In this document: one piece after another, positions 46,523 through 55,073 of the stretch
Layout of the letters: each line of letters begins with the position of its first letter
Position numbering within the stretch: position 1 is the first letter of the stretch
NCBI RefSeq assembly: GCF_023109675.1
Contig: NZ_JALDUR010000010.1
Coordinates: forward strand, 1-64,000
Origin: Streptococcus parasanguinis
Lineage (GTDB): Bacteria; Bacillota; Bacilli; Lactobacillales; Streptococcaceae
Length of the DNA stretch: 64,000 nt
Reading direction: 5' to 3'
The notes under the pieces: generated by a model
What the model was told of the DNA's origin: nothing
Databases searched by the model: none
The model's input: only the letters and a program-made list of their open reading frames with translations
Made by a program: the position numbers and the translations under genes

Positions 46523-47063
46523 AATGGCCCATCAATTTTTAGCAGAAGTCATCACCAAAGAAGATGTGGTGGTGGATGCGACCATGGGAAATGGACATGA
46601 TACGGCCTTTTTAGCTCAACTAGCAGGCCAGGTCTATGCCTTTGATATTCAGGAGCAGGCACTTGTAAATACTCAAGAAAGATTGGAGAAGTTGGGTCTT
46701 CAACATGTCCAGTTGATTTTGGATGGCCACCAGCATGTGGACCAATATGTGGAGACCCTCAAAGCAGCTATTTTTAATCTGGGTTATCTGCCATCTGCAG
46801 ATAAATCGGTCATTACTCTTCCAGCTACCACGATTGAAGCGATGGAAAAAATCTGTGCTCGCCTAGAAAAAGGTGGGCGAATGGCTATTATGATCTATTA
46901 TGGTCATGAGGGAGGAGACATCGAGCGTGATGCAGTGCTGGACTTTGTTAGTCATCTGCCTCAAAAAGACTATACAGCGACTATCTACCGGACACTGAAT
47001 CAAGTGAATCAGCCACCCTTTTTGGTCATGATCGAAAAATTAGAAAGCTACCGTCATGGATAA
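46506..47063 (+). CDS. mnmM: tRNA wobble-uridine methyltransferase MnmM (YtqB)
   Basis: A 185-residue class I SAM methyltransferase with motif I VVDATMGNGHDTAFLA (about 20-35) and FNLGYLPSADK (about 90-100). This is the YtqB family, which methylates nm5s2U34 of tRNA in Bacillus and Staphylococcus. The start overlaps the radical SAM gene by 17 bp, so the two are coupled. Confidence 0.87.
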   Translation: MLRPLEMAHQFLAEVITKEDVVVDATMGNGHDTAFLAQLAGQVYAFDIQEQALVNTQERLEKLGLQHVQLILDGHQHVDQYVETLKAAIFNLGYLPSADKSVITLPATTIEAMEKICARLEKGGRMAIMIYYGHEGGDIERDAVLDFVSHLPQKDYTATIYRTLNQVNQPPFLVMIEKLESYRHG

Positions 47064-47310
47064 AGAATATTTAAAGAATAAAATCGAAGGATTGAGACAT
47101 CATTTTGTTGAATCAACCATCCACGAGCGTGCAATGGGTTTTTATGATGAAGCCCATATGACCAAAAAGATGCTCAAAATAAAAAAGAAATTGGTTTCGC
47201 TTGAGATGGAACGGTGCCAAAAGAAGATTGAGCACAAGGATGTAACCAAGACAGACCAAAAGATTGCGGAGTTAAAACAGCAATTTGAGACCTGCTGCCA
47301 AGAACGCTAA
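47056..47310 (+). CDS. small hypothetical helical protein
   Basis: An 84-residue, strongly charged, probably all-helical protein with a cysteine pair at the end (ETCCQER). It overlaps mnmM by 8 bp and precedes the antiporter gene by 12 bp. Not recognised. Confidence 0.7.
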   Translation: MDKEYLKNKIEGLRHHFVESTIHERAMGFYDEAHMTKKMLKIKKKLVSLEMERCQKKIEHKDVTKTDQKIAELKQQFETCCQER

Positions 47311-47322
47311 GGAGGGAGTGAT

Positions 47323-49377
47323 ATGGAACTACTCCTTTATGCAGTGATCTTTTCGATGATTTTGATCGTCTCAAATGCCACGAATAAACTTGTGCCGAGT
47401 CTTCCTCTACCCTTGATTCAAATTTTACTAGGGATTGGTTGGGCTCTCTTTGTCCCAGAAGAAAATTTTCATCTGGATACCGAGCTCTTTCTGGCCTTGG
47501 TCATTGGCCCTCTTTTATTTCGAGAGGCAGAAGAAGCAGATATTACTTCTGTCTTGAAACACTGGCGGGTCATCCTCTATTTGATTTTTCCAGTGATTTT
47601 TATCTCAACCATTAGTTTGGGCTGGGCAGCTCACTCCTTATGGCTGAGTCTTCCTTTAGCAGCCTGTATGGCAGTAGGGGCGGCCCTTGGTCCTACAGAC
47701 TTAGTAGCCTTTGCTTCCCTGTCTGAGCGCTTTAGCTTTCCAAAGCGGGTTTCGAATATCTTAAAAGGCGAAGGATTACTAAATGATGCCTCAGGTCTAG
47801 TTGCCTTTCGAGTGGCCCTGGCAGCCCTTGCGACCGGAAGTTTCTCCCTTGGAGAGGCAGGGGTTTCCTTAGGAATCTCCATTATTGGAGGATTTGCAGT
47901 GGGGATTTTGACGGCATTTGTGAACCGGTGGCTGCAAACCTTGCTCTTGAGTGTTCGCGCTAGTGATATTGCCAGTGAATTGTTATTAGAACTGAGCCTC
48001 CCTCTGTTGACCTTCTTCCTAGCAGAAGAACTCCATGTCTCTGGTATCATTGCAGTGGTTGTGTCAGGGATCTTAAAAGCCAGTCGCTTTAAGCACATTA
48101 CCCTCCTTGAAGCGCGGGTAGATACTGTGAGTCATACTGTCTGGAATACGGTCAACTTTATCTTAAATGGTTCGGTCTTTGTCATCTTAGGAATGGAATT
48201 GGAAATGATTGCCAAGCCCATCTTAAGTAGTCCCATTTACAATAATCTTCTTTTAGTTCTTTCTGTCTTTTTGTTGACAGCCTTGCTCTTTTTGATTCGT
48301 TTTGTCATGGTTTACCTCTTTTATTGGTTCCGAACGGTTCGACTAAAAAAATCGTTGAGAAATTATCTAAAAGATGCCTTGTTGTTGACCTTTTCGGGTG
48401 TGAAGGGAACGGTTTCGATTGCGACGATTCTTTTGATTCCAACCAAGATCGAAAAAGAATACCCTATCCTACTCTTTTTAGTGGCAGGAGTTACCCTTGT
48501 CAGCTTTATTGCTGGCTTAGTGGTACTTCCAAAATTATCAGAAGACAAGGAAGAAACCAATGACTACCTGATGCAGATCGCGATTTTAAATGATGTCGTC
48601 ATGGAATTAGAAGCAGACCTAAAGAATAGCAAGCACAAAGGTCCCTTATATGCGGCGATTGATAACTACCATGGGCGCATAGAAAACTTAATTCTGGGCC
48701 AAGAAAACAGGCTCATTCAAAAGGACTGGGAACAGTTGAAGCTCTTGATTTTGAGTATTGAAAGTGACGGCTTGGAACAGGCTTATGAAGAAGGGAAGAT
48801 TCGAGAGCGGGGCTACCGTGTCTACCAACACTATCTTCGCAATATGGAGCAACGTGTCAATCGCAATCTTTCGTCTCGCTTAACCTATTACCTCTTGGTG
48901 TCTTTCCGTCTTTTGCGTTTATTCGTCCATGAGATCTTAACTTTTGGGTCTGGCTTGCGAAACTGGTGGACCCGAGAAGACAGTAAGTTAGAGGCCATTG
49001 ATTATGACCAGATTGCGGCCCTTTATTTGGCCAATACAGAAATCATTATCGAAAGTTTGGAAGATCTCAAGGGGATTTATCGGAGCAGTTTGATCTCTTT
49101 CCTACAAGAATCTCGTCTGAGAGAAACTGCTATTATTACCAGTGGGGCCTTTGTGGAGCGGGTTATTAATCGCGTGAAACCAAATAATATCGATGAAATG
49201 TTGAGAGGCTATTATTTGGAGCGTAAGATTATTTTTGAATATGAAGCGCAACACCTGATTACCGCCAAGCAAGCGCGCCGTATGCGTCAAAATGTCAATG
49301 AATTAGAAAGCTATTCCCTAAGAGAAAGTGCCAATACGCTTCCATACGATTTGATCGAGTATGCACGGAATCGTTGA
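47323..49377 (+). CDS. Na+/H+ antiporter, CPA1 family
   Basis: A 684-residue monovalent cation:proton antiporter with about twelve membrane helices (1-410) including GPTDLVAFASL and GEGLLNDASGLVAFR (about 142-156, the transport-site Asp), and a long cytoplasmic tail (about 420-684) that is helical and likely regulatory. AAGGAGG precedes the ATG. It ends at the second copy of the dispersed element. Confidence 0.9.
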   Translation: MELLLYAVIFSMILIVSNATNKLVPSLPLPLIQILLGIGWALFVPEENFHLDTELFLALVIGPLLFREAEEADITSVLKHWRVILYLIFPVIFISTISLGWAAHSLWLSLPLAACMAVGAALGPTDLVAFASLSERFSFPKRVSNILKGEGLLNDASGLVAFRVALAALATGSFSLGEAGVSLGISIIGGFAVGILTAFVNRWLQTLLLSVRASDIASELLLELSLPLLTFFLAEELHVSGIIAVVVSGILKASRFKHITLLEARVDTVSHTVWNTVNFILNGSVFVILGMELEMIAKPILSSPIYNNLLLVLSVFLLTALLFLIRFVMVYLFYWFRTVRLKKSLRNYLKDALLLTFSGVKGTVSIATILLIPTKIEKEYPILLFLVAGVTLVSFIAGLVVLPKLSEDKEETNDYLMQIAILNDVVMELEADLKNSKHKGPLYAAIDNYHGRIENLILGQENRLIQKDWEQLKLLILSIESDGLEQAYEEGKIRERGYRVYQHYLRNMEQRVNRNLSSRLTYYLLVSFRLLRLFVHEILTFGSGLRNWWTREDSKLEAIDYDQIAALYLANTEIIIESLEDLKGIYRSSLISFLQESRLRETAIITSGAFVERVINRVKPNNIDEMLRGYYLERKIIFEYEAQHLITAKQARRMRQNVNELESYSLRESANTLPYDLIEYARNR

Positions 49378-49387
49378 GATAAGAGTA

Positions 49388-49570
49388 AAAGAGGCTGGGA
49401 CAAAAGTCCTAGCCTCTCAATTATTTTTGGATTGTCGATCAAGACGCAGTGGTTGAGTGGACTCTACTACGCTGATTTCATCAGCTTTTACAGCCCTACT
49501 CAACTGTGCGGAGGTGGGACGACGAAATCGAATTCTGACGAATTACCGATTTCTGTCCCACTCTCTTTTT
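49388..49570 (-). repeat. ~180-bp dispersed element, copy 2 (inverted)
   Basis: The reverse complement of 1048-1226, with differences only at a few positions (for example near 49438, 49448 and 49536). Again it sits between two converging genes, the antiporter and an ABC ATPase, and offers a hairpin at each end: GAGGCTGGGACAAAAGTCCTAGCCTC-type at 49391-49417 and GTGGGAC/GTCCCAC at 49514-49561. Confidence 0.8.
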
Positions 49571-49588
49571 GCTTTATTCATTTTCTTT

Positions 49589-50380
49589 TCAGTGTGCGAT
49601 TTCTGGTTTGACAAAGAGTCGCTCATCACCAAGATCAATAAGGGATACTGGTGCTTCATAAAATTGACTAAGGACATGGGGAGTTAGGATCTTTTCCTTT
49701 GGTCCTTGCTCGACCACTTGGCCATGTTTGAGTAAGAGGACATGGGTCATGTCTGTTGTAATTTCCTCGGCATGGTGGGTGACGTAGATCATGGTAGGCG
49801 CGTGATCCAGTTGTTTGATATGATGGATCTGACGGAGGAGTTTTTCTCTGGCAAAGAGATCCAATCCACTAGAAGCTTCGTCAAAAATGATCAGATCTGG
49901 CTGGTCCATGAGGCTTCGTGCAATGAGGACTGTCTGCTTTTCTCCCTGGGAGAGCTCCCGGTATTTGCGACCGATCAAAGAGCTAGCCCCAATTGAAGTC
50001 AGCATATCCCGTGCCCAGTTCAGTTCTTCCTCCCCGTATGCAGCATATAAAATACTGCTCTTGTATTGACCAGTTAGGACAATTTGCTCTGTCAAAAGAT
50101 GTTCTGGCAGTCTTTCTGAAATAAAGGAGCTAACGATCCCAATACGCTTACGTAACTCAGGAATACCCCCTTCTCCAAAGCGGGTTCCAAGGACCGTTAC
50201 CTGGCCAGAACTAGCCCAGTATTCAGACATGAGCAGTTTGAGGAGGGTCGATTTTCCTGCCCCATTGAGGCCTAAAATCGCCCAACATTCATTTTCTTTT
50301 ACTTGCCAGTTAATCTCTTTTAAAAGGGCTTTTCCATTGCGGATCAAATTGACGTCTTGTAGTTCAATCAAATTATTCAT
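49589..50380 (-). CDS. ABC transporter ATP-binding protein, stand-alone
   Basis: A 263-residue ATPase with Walker A GLNGAGKST (about 38-46), signature LSQGEKQTVLIA (about 143-154) and Walker B LIIFDEASSGLD (about 163-174). No permease is adjacent, and the protein resembles the YlmA group of orphan ATPases. Its function is unknown. It is divergent from the AI-2E-family gene. Confidence 0.88.
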   Translation of the reverse strand: MNNLIELQDVNLIRNGKALLKEINWQVKENECWAILGLNGAGKSTLLKLLMSEYWASSGQVTVLGTRFGEGGIPELRKRIGIVSSFISERLPEHLLTEQIVLTGQYKSSILYAAYGEEELNWARDMLTSIGASSLIGRKYRELSQGEKQTVLIARSLMDQPDLIIFDEASSGLDLFAREKLLRQIHHIKQLDHAPTMIYVTHHAEEITTDMTHVLLLKHGQVVEQGPKEKILTPHVLSQFYEAPVSLIDLGDERLFVKPEIAH

Positions 50381-50454
50381 AACTTCATCCTTTTGATTAA
50401 AATCTCCTTTATTCTATCATAAAATATGGTAGAATAGAAAACAGGAGGTAAGGA

Positions 50455-51582
50455 ATGTTTCGAAATAGTAAATTGTTATTCTGGACATGTGAGATCTTAT
50501 TATTGACGGTGATTTTCTATATTTGGAAATCAATGGGGACTTTAATTTCTCCATTTGTATCTGTTCTGAATACCATCCTCTTACCATTTTTAATTGCAGG
50601 TTTTTTATATTACATTACCAATCCGATTGTTGAATTGTTGGAAAAACATTTAAAAATCAAGCGTGTGTTTGGGATTTTGATCACCTTAGTACTCTTGTTT
50701 GGGATCATTGGCTTAGGAATCTTTTATCTGCTCCCTATCTTAATCAATCAGTTAACCAGCTTGATCAATTCAACTCAAGGACTTTACTGGGAAGTTCAAA
50801 GTTTGGTTCGAAAACTCTCAACCAATCCTTTGTTCCAGAATGTGAATATCCAGTCGACGATTCAACAGTTGAATCTCTCATATATGGATATCCTACAAAA
50901 TCTCTTGAATAGTGTGACCAACAGTTTAGGAAGTGTGGTTAACACCATTGTCAATACGGTCTTTATCTTGATCATGACCCCTGTCTTCTTGGTTTATTTC
51001 TTGGTCGATGGGAAGAAGTTATTACCGATGTTGGAGCGGACCATTTTACGCAATGACAAACTCCACATTTCAAGCCTCTTGATTAGTTTGAATGAAACGG
51101 TCTCTCGCTATATTAGTGGGATTTCGATCGATGCCTTTATCATTGGAACCCTAGCCTACATTGGCTATAGTTTTATTGGATTAAAGTACGCTTTGGTCTT
51201 TGCCATTTTTTCTGGATTGGCCAATCTCATTCCATATGTAGGACCAACCATCGGGTTGATTCCGATGATCATCACCTATGCCTTCACAGATGTGGATATG
51301 ATGATCAAAGCAGTCATTTACATGTTGATTATCCAGCAGATCGATGGGAATATTCTTTATCCGCGTATCGTTGGAGGCGTGATGAAGGTTCACCCGATTA
51401 CCATTATGGTTCTCTTATTGCTCTCAAGTAATATCTACGGCATTATCGGGATGGTCGTTGCGATTCCAGTCTATTCGATTGGAAAAGAAATTGTAAAATT
51501 CTTGGTAAATCTTTATGATAACCACCGTGCTGCTAAGGAGCAGAAGAAAAAAGAAGAATTTGGTATCATTAATAAATCATAG
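50455..51582 (+). CDS. AI-2E family transporter
   Basis: A 375-residue membrane protein with about eight helices and a central hydrophilic loop (about 100-150), as in the AI-2 exporter/PerM family. Members include Na+/H+ antiporters, so autoinducer export is only one option. GGAGG precedes the ATG; TAGAAT near 50432 is the likely -10. Confidence 0.87.
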   Translation: MFRNSKLLFWTCEILLLTVIFYIWKSMGTLISPFVSVLNTILLPFLIAGFLYYITNPIVELLEKHLKIKRVFGILITLVLLFGIIGLGIFYLLPILINQLTSLINSTQGLYWEVQSLVRKLSTNPLFQNVNIQSTIQQLNLSYMDILQNLLNSVTNSLGSVVNTIVNTVFILIMTPVFLVYFLVDGKKLLPMLERTILRNDKLHISSLLISLNETVSRYISGISIDAFIIGTLAYIGYSFIGLKYALVFAIFSGLANLIPYVGPTIGLIPMIITYAFTDVDMMIKAVIYMLIIQQIDGNILYPRIVGGVMKVHPITIMVLLLLSSNIYGIIGMVVAIPVYSIGKEIVKFLVNLYDNHRAAKEQKKKEEFGIINKS

Positions 51583-51617
51583 ACTCTAGCGCCTATATGG
51601 GCCTTGGAGTCTTTTTT
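51581..51617 (+). terminator. terminator
   Basis: AGACTC and GAGTCT close a hairpin with inner GCC/GGGC pairing, followed by six T. Confidence 0.85.
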
Positions 51618-51718
51618 GTACAGTTTTTTGAAAAAATGCTGGAAAAAAGTCAACAAGTGCTATGAAATGTGTTAAAATATAAGTGATTTTGAAAGAAAAT
51701 ATGAAAAGGTAGGAAAAG

Positions 51719-53200
51719 ATGAGACTGCTCTTATCGAAAAAACAAAGACGCCAATTGCAATTATTGGAAATCTTGATTAAGGAAAAAAGATGGTTCCACT
51801 TAAAAGAGTTGGCCAAGCGTTTGGATTGTACAGAACGTTCGTTAAAAGAAGATTTGTCTAATCTTCGTAGTACATTTGATGACTTTTTAATTGAATCCTC
51901 TACCAATGGGATCAAGATCAGTTATGAGGATTCGGTTGGGCTTGAGGTGATTTACCATCACTTTTTTAAAGAATCACAAGCCTTCGCCTTGATTGAATAC
52001 CTCTTCTTCCACAAGGATGTTTCCAATGAATATATTTGCAGAAAGTTTGATCTGAGTTACCAATCTTTCTATCGCTTGATTCGGACAATTAATCAGAAAC
52101 TTCAAACTAAATACAATGTGAAAATTGATTTGAAACCCTTGAACCTTGTTGGGAATGAGATCGATGTTCGTTTCTTTTATGCCCAATATTTTGCAGAGCG
52201 TTATTACTATATGGAATGGCCTTTCCCAGAATTTAAGGAAGAGGCCGTGACCGATTTGATCACCTTCTTCTTCAAGCTCTATGGCTATCCATTGACCTTC
52301 TCTGTCATTAAGTCTTACAAAGTTCTCTTGACAGTGTACTTATCACGTATTAAGCAAGGCTATTTCATCAACATTCCAACGACCTTTGAAGCCTATAAAG
52401 ATCAATATCAAGGGGTGACCAATGTTGAGGAGATGTTGCGCTACTTTAGCTTGCAGTTGGGTGTCGAGTTAAATGAAAAAGTGCTGGAGCAGTTCTTCAT
52501 CATCTTTATTCAAGAAAATTTCTATTTCAGCCCAGAAAGCTTGATTGAGGCCGCAGAAACAGATCCTTATGCAAAAGAATCCACTAGACTCATTAAAGAT
52601 ATGTTCAAAGATCTATGCTATACCTATGATTTAGATATCGAAAATCTTGATGAGATGTTGATGCACGTTCATAATACAGCTCACTTAGGTCGGAAGGAAT
52701 TGTTCTCGGAGTTCCTCTTATTTGATACCAAGACCAATACCAACGAAGATTTTATGAGCATCTTCCCAGCCTTCTATGATGATTTGAGAGACCATATCAT
52801 CACTTATATGAAGACCATGAAGCATAATCTGAATGAAGAAATTATCAAGCACATGATCTACACGGTCTACACTCACTGGGAACGTCTCTTACCACAATTA
52901 TTGCGCCGCCGGAAGTCCATTAAGGTCTTGATTATCAGTCGTTTTGATGACCACCATGCTAAATCCATGATCGATTTTCTAGATTTCTACTGTACGGATA
53001 ACTTTGAATTTACTCAGATGATCAAGTATAATCTAACAGTAGAGGATATCGAAGCTTCAGATGCAGATGTCGTGGTGGCCAACTTTATGATGCCGGAATT
53101 AAAGAAAAAACCTTTTATCTGTACAAGTAGTCTCTCATCGCTAGAGCTGGTTGAAAAACTCAATGCCTTCTTTTATGATTTTACCAGTGCAGAGCACTAA
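51719..53200 (+). CDS. Mga-like transcriptional regulator
   Basis: A 493-residue regulator of the Mga/MgrA/AtxA type: N-terminal Mga helix-turn-helix regions (about 10-65 and 85-150), central PRD-like domains (about 170-390) and a C-terminal EIIB-like domain (about 395-490, KVLIISRFDDHHAKS). PTS phosphorylation of the PRD domains is the usual mode of control. It is monocistronic between terminators, so its targets are not evident. Confidence 0.88.
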   Translation: MRLLLSKKQRRQLQLLEILIKEKRWFHLKELAKRLDCTERSLKEDLSNLRSTFDDFLIESSTNGIKISYEDSVGLEVIYHHFFKESQAFALIEYLFFHKDVSNEYICRKFDLSYQSFYRLIRTINQKLQTKYNVKIDLKPLNLVGNEIDVRFFYAQYFAERYYYMEWPFPEFKEEAVTDLITFFFKLYGYPLTFSVIKSYKVLLTVYLSRIKQGYFINIPTTFEAYKDQYQGVTNVEEMLRYFSLQLGVELNEKVLEQFFIIFIQENFYFSPESLIEAAETDPYAKESTRLIKDMFKDLCYTYDLDIENLDEMLMHVHNTAHLGRKELFSEFLLFDTKTNTNEDFMSIFPAFYDDLRDHIITYMKTMKHNLNEEIIKHMIYTVYTHWERLLPQLLRRRKSIKVLIISRFDDHHAKSMIDFLDFYCTDNFEFTQMIKYNLTVEDIEASDADVVVANFMMPELKKKPFICTSSLSSLELVEKLNAFFYDFTSAEH

Positions 53201-53226
53201 AATCAGGACCTGGTCCTGATTTTTTG
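53201..53226 (+). terminator. terminator
   Basis: AATCAGGACC and GGTCCTGATT pair perfectly, followed by TTTT. Confidence 0.9.
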
Positions 53227-53315
53227 ATGGTGAAAAAAGAAAATGACATAGAAGAATGCAGGCTCTCATATTTTGTGGTATAATATACAATATTATATAC
53301 TGGAGGAAAGTATCC

Positions 53316-54665
53316 ATGGAAGACCCTGGCAGTCAGGAAATTTTATTGGAATTTATTTTATTGATTGTTTTGACATTATTGAACGCCTTTTTCTCGGCAA
53401 CCGAAATGTCAATGGTATCGTTGAATCGTTCTCGTGTAGTGCAAAAAGCAGAAGAAGGGGATAAAAAATACATTCGTCTTCTTAGCGTTTTGGAACAGCC
53501 CAACCATTTTTTATCCACTATTCAGGTGGGGATCACCTTGATTACCATCTTATCTGGGGCGAGTCTTGCAGATAGTCTTGGTCATGTCATTGCTGGATGG
53601 ATGGGCAATACTAAAACGGCTGTTGCAGCTGGAAGCTTTTTATCTCTAGCGTTTTTGACTTATATTTCGATCGTATTTGGGGAACTCTATCCGAAACGAA
53701 TCGCTATGAACCTGAAAGATGAGTTAGCTGTTCGAACGGCTCCGATTGTGATTCTATTAGGAAAAATTGTTAGCCCCTTTGTTTGGTTACTTTCAGCGTC
53801 GACCAACCTTTTGAGCCGTATCACGCCAATGGAATTCGATGATCCGGATGAAAAGATGACGCGGGATGAAATCGAGTATATGCTGACCAATAGTGAAGCA
53901 ACACTAGATGCGGACGAGATTGAGATGCTCCAAGGGATCTTTTCATTAGATGAAATGGTAGCGCGTGAAGTCATGGTGCCACGGACGGATGCCTTCATGG
54001 TTGATATCAATGATGATACCAAAGAAATCATTGAAAGTATCCTTAAGCAAAACTTTTCACGGATTCCTGTCTATGATGATGACAAGGACAATGTCATCGG
54101 TCTCATCCATACCAAACGTCTCTTGAACGAAGGATTTATCAATGGCTTTGATAATATTGTCTTAAGAAAGATTTTACAAGAACCTTTGTTTGTTCCAGAG
54201 ACTATTTTTGTGGATGATCTTTTGAAGGAATTGCGCAATACCCAAAATCAAATGGCTATTCTGCTTGATGAATATGGTGGGATGTCTGGTTTGGTTACTC
54301 TTGAAGACCTCTTGGAAGAAATCGTCGGTGAAATTGACGATGAGACTGACAAAGCAGAAATTGATGTCTTTGAAATTGCGGACAATACCTATGTCGTACA
54401 AGGAGCCATGTCACTAAATGACTTTAACGAATATTTTGATGTTGAGTTGCAAAGTGATGATGTGGATACTATTGCAGGGTATTATTTGACTGAAGTTGGG
54501 CGGATTCCATCCTTGAAAGAACGACTCAGCTGTGAAGTCGATAGTCAAAAGAAACACCTCATTTTGACAAATGACAAAGTAAAAAATGGTCGTGTGACCA
54601 AGGTGAAAGTTGAAATTTCTGAAATCGTCGAGGAAGATGAAGAAACAAAATCAAAAGAAGATTAA
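53316..54665 (+). CDS. CNNM/CorC-type hemolysin family protein
   Basis: A 449-residue membrane protein with a DUF21/CNNM transmembrane domain (about 1-190, ATEMSMVSLNRSR near 25-38), a CBS pair (about 205-330) and a CorC_HlyC domain (about 350-430). The family is linked to Mg2+ or other divalent cation export. The ATG at 53316 has GGAGG; the 20-codon upstream frame runs over the TATAAT-rich promoter. Confidence 0.9.
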   Translation: MEDPGSQEILLEFILLIVLTLLNAFFSATEMSMVSLNRSRVVQKAEEGDKKYIRLLSVLEQPNHFLSTIQVGITLITILSGASLADSLGHVIAGWMGNTKTAVAAGSFLSLAFLTYISIVFGELYPKRIAMNLKDELAVRTAPIVILLGKIVSPFVWLLSASTNLLSRITPMEFDDPDEKMTRDEIEYMLTNSEATLDADEIEMLQGIFSLDEMVAREVMVPRTDAFMVDINDDTKEIIESILKQNFSRIPVYDDDKDNVIGLIHTKRLLNEGFINGFDNIVLRKILQEPLFVPETIFVDDLLKELRNTQNQMAILLDEYGGMSGLVTLEDLLEEIVGEIDDETDKAEIDVFEIADNTYVVQGAMSLNDFNEYFDVELQSDDVDTIAGYYLTEVGRIPSLKERLSCEVDSQKKHLILTNDKVKNGRVTKVKVEISEIVEEDEETKSKED

Positions 54666-54670
54666 AAAAT

Positions 54671-54704
54671 AGAGGCTTGGACGTGTTCCAGCCTCTGTTT
54701 TTTT
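54671..54704 (+). terminator. terminator
   Basis: AGAGGCT and AGCCTCT with inner GGA/TCC pairing, followed by seven T. Confidence 0.9.
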
Positions 54705-54757
54705 CTTGTCAGGAACAGTTGAATTTTCAAAAAATTTCAAAAATTTCTGAAATAGTC

Positions 54758-54786
54758 TTGACAGCCAAAAAAAATTAAGGTAAGAT
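54758..54786 (+). promoter_or_regulatory. promoter of the attenuated ABC importer operon
   Basis: A perfect TTGACA at 54758-54763 and TAAGAT at 54781-54786 are 17 bp apart. Transcription from about 54793 gives a leader of about 280 nt. Confidence 0.6.
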
Positions 54787-54819
54787 AATACCCATAAATA
54801 AAGAAAGCAGAAAATAAAC

Positions 54820-54873
54820 ATGAAGCAACAAGCCATTTCAACTCAAAAATTTTACTTTAGCTACTTTAGATAG
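54820..54873 (+). CDS. Phe/Tyr-rich leader peptide
   Basis: A 17-residue frame, MKQQAISTQKFYFSYFR, stands before the alternative hairpins. Five of its last seven residues are Phe or Tyr (TTT TAC TTT AGC TAC TTT), the pattern of leader peptides whose translation speed senses charged tRNA. The ribosome binding site is weak (AAGAAAG). The stop codon at 54871-54873 abuts the first hairpin. Confidence 0.7.
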   Translation: MKQQAISTQKFYFSYFR

Positions 54874-54874
54874 T

Positions 54875-55045
54875 GTTTGTAGACATGATCTCATGGATGC
54901 AAACAACCCAAGCAATTCGTTTGTATCTATGTGGCTAAGATTTTTGATGATGGTCCATAGAGCTAGTATCTAAATGGACCGAGGTTTTGTAACTTGTTGG
55001 AGAATTTCAAGCATCCGTTTAGAGTATCATCTAAGCGGATTTTTT
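54875..55045 (+). promoter_or_regulatory. transcription attenuator with alternative RNA helices
   Basis: Terminator: TCCGTTTAGA (55014-55023) with TCTAAGCGGA (55030-55039), 6-nt loop, then six T. Antiterminator: the same 5' arm with TCTAAATGGA (54969-54978), ten pairs including one G-U. Anti-antiterminator: GGTCCAT (54952-54958) with ATGGACC (54974-54980). Upstream hairpin: CATGA (54884-54888) with TCATG (54891-54895) inside GTTTG/CAAAC; GGATGC (54895-54900) is also complementary to GCATCC (55011-55016). These exclude each other, as attenuation requires. Confidence 0.75.
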
Positions 55046-55073
55046 GTTTATTTTGCAGAAAAGGAGTCAATAA

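Noticed and set aside
54793..55060. T-box riboswitch before the ABC importer
   Set aside because: No recognisable T-box sequence (NNTGGNACCGCG-like) or AGAGA/specifier arrangement; the resemblance of TGGACCG is only partial, and the leader-peptide design explains the helices.
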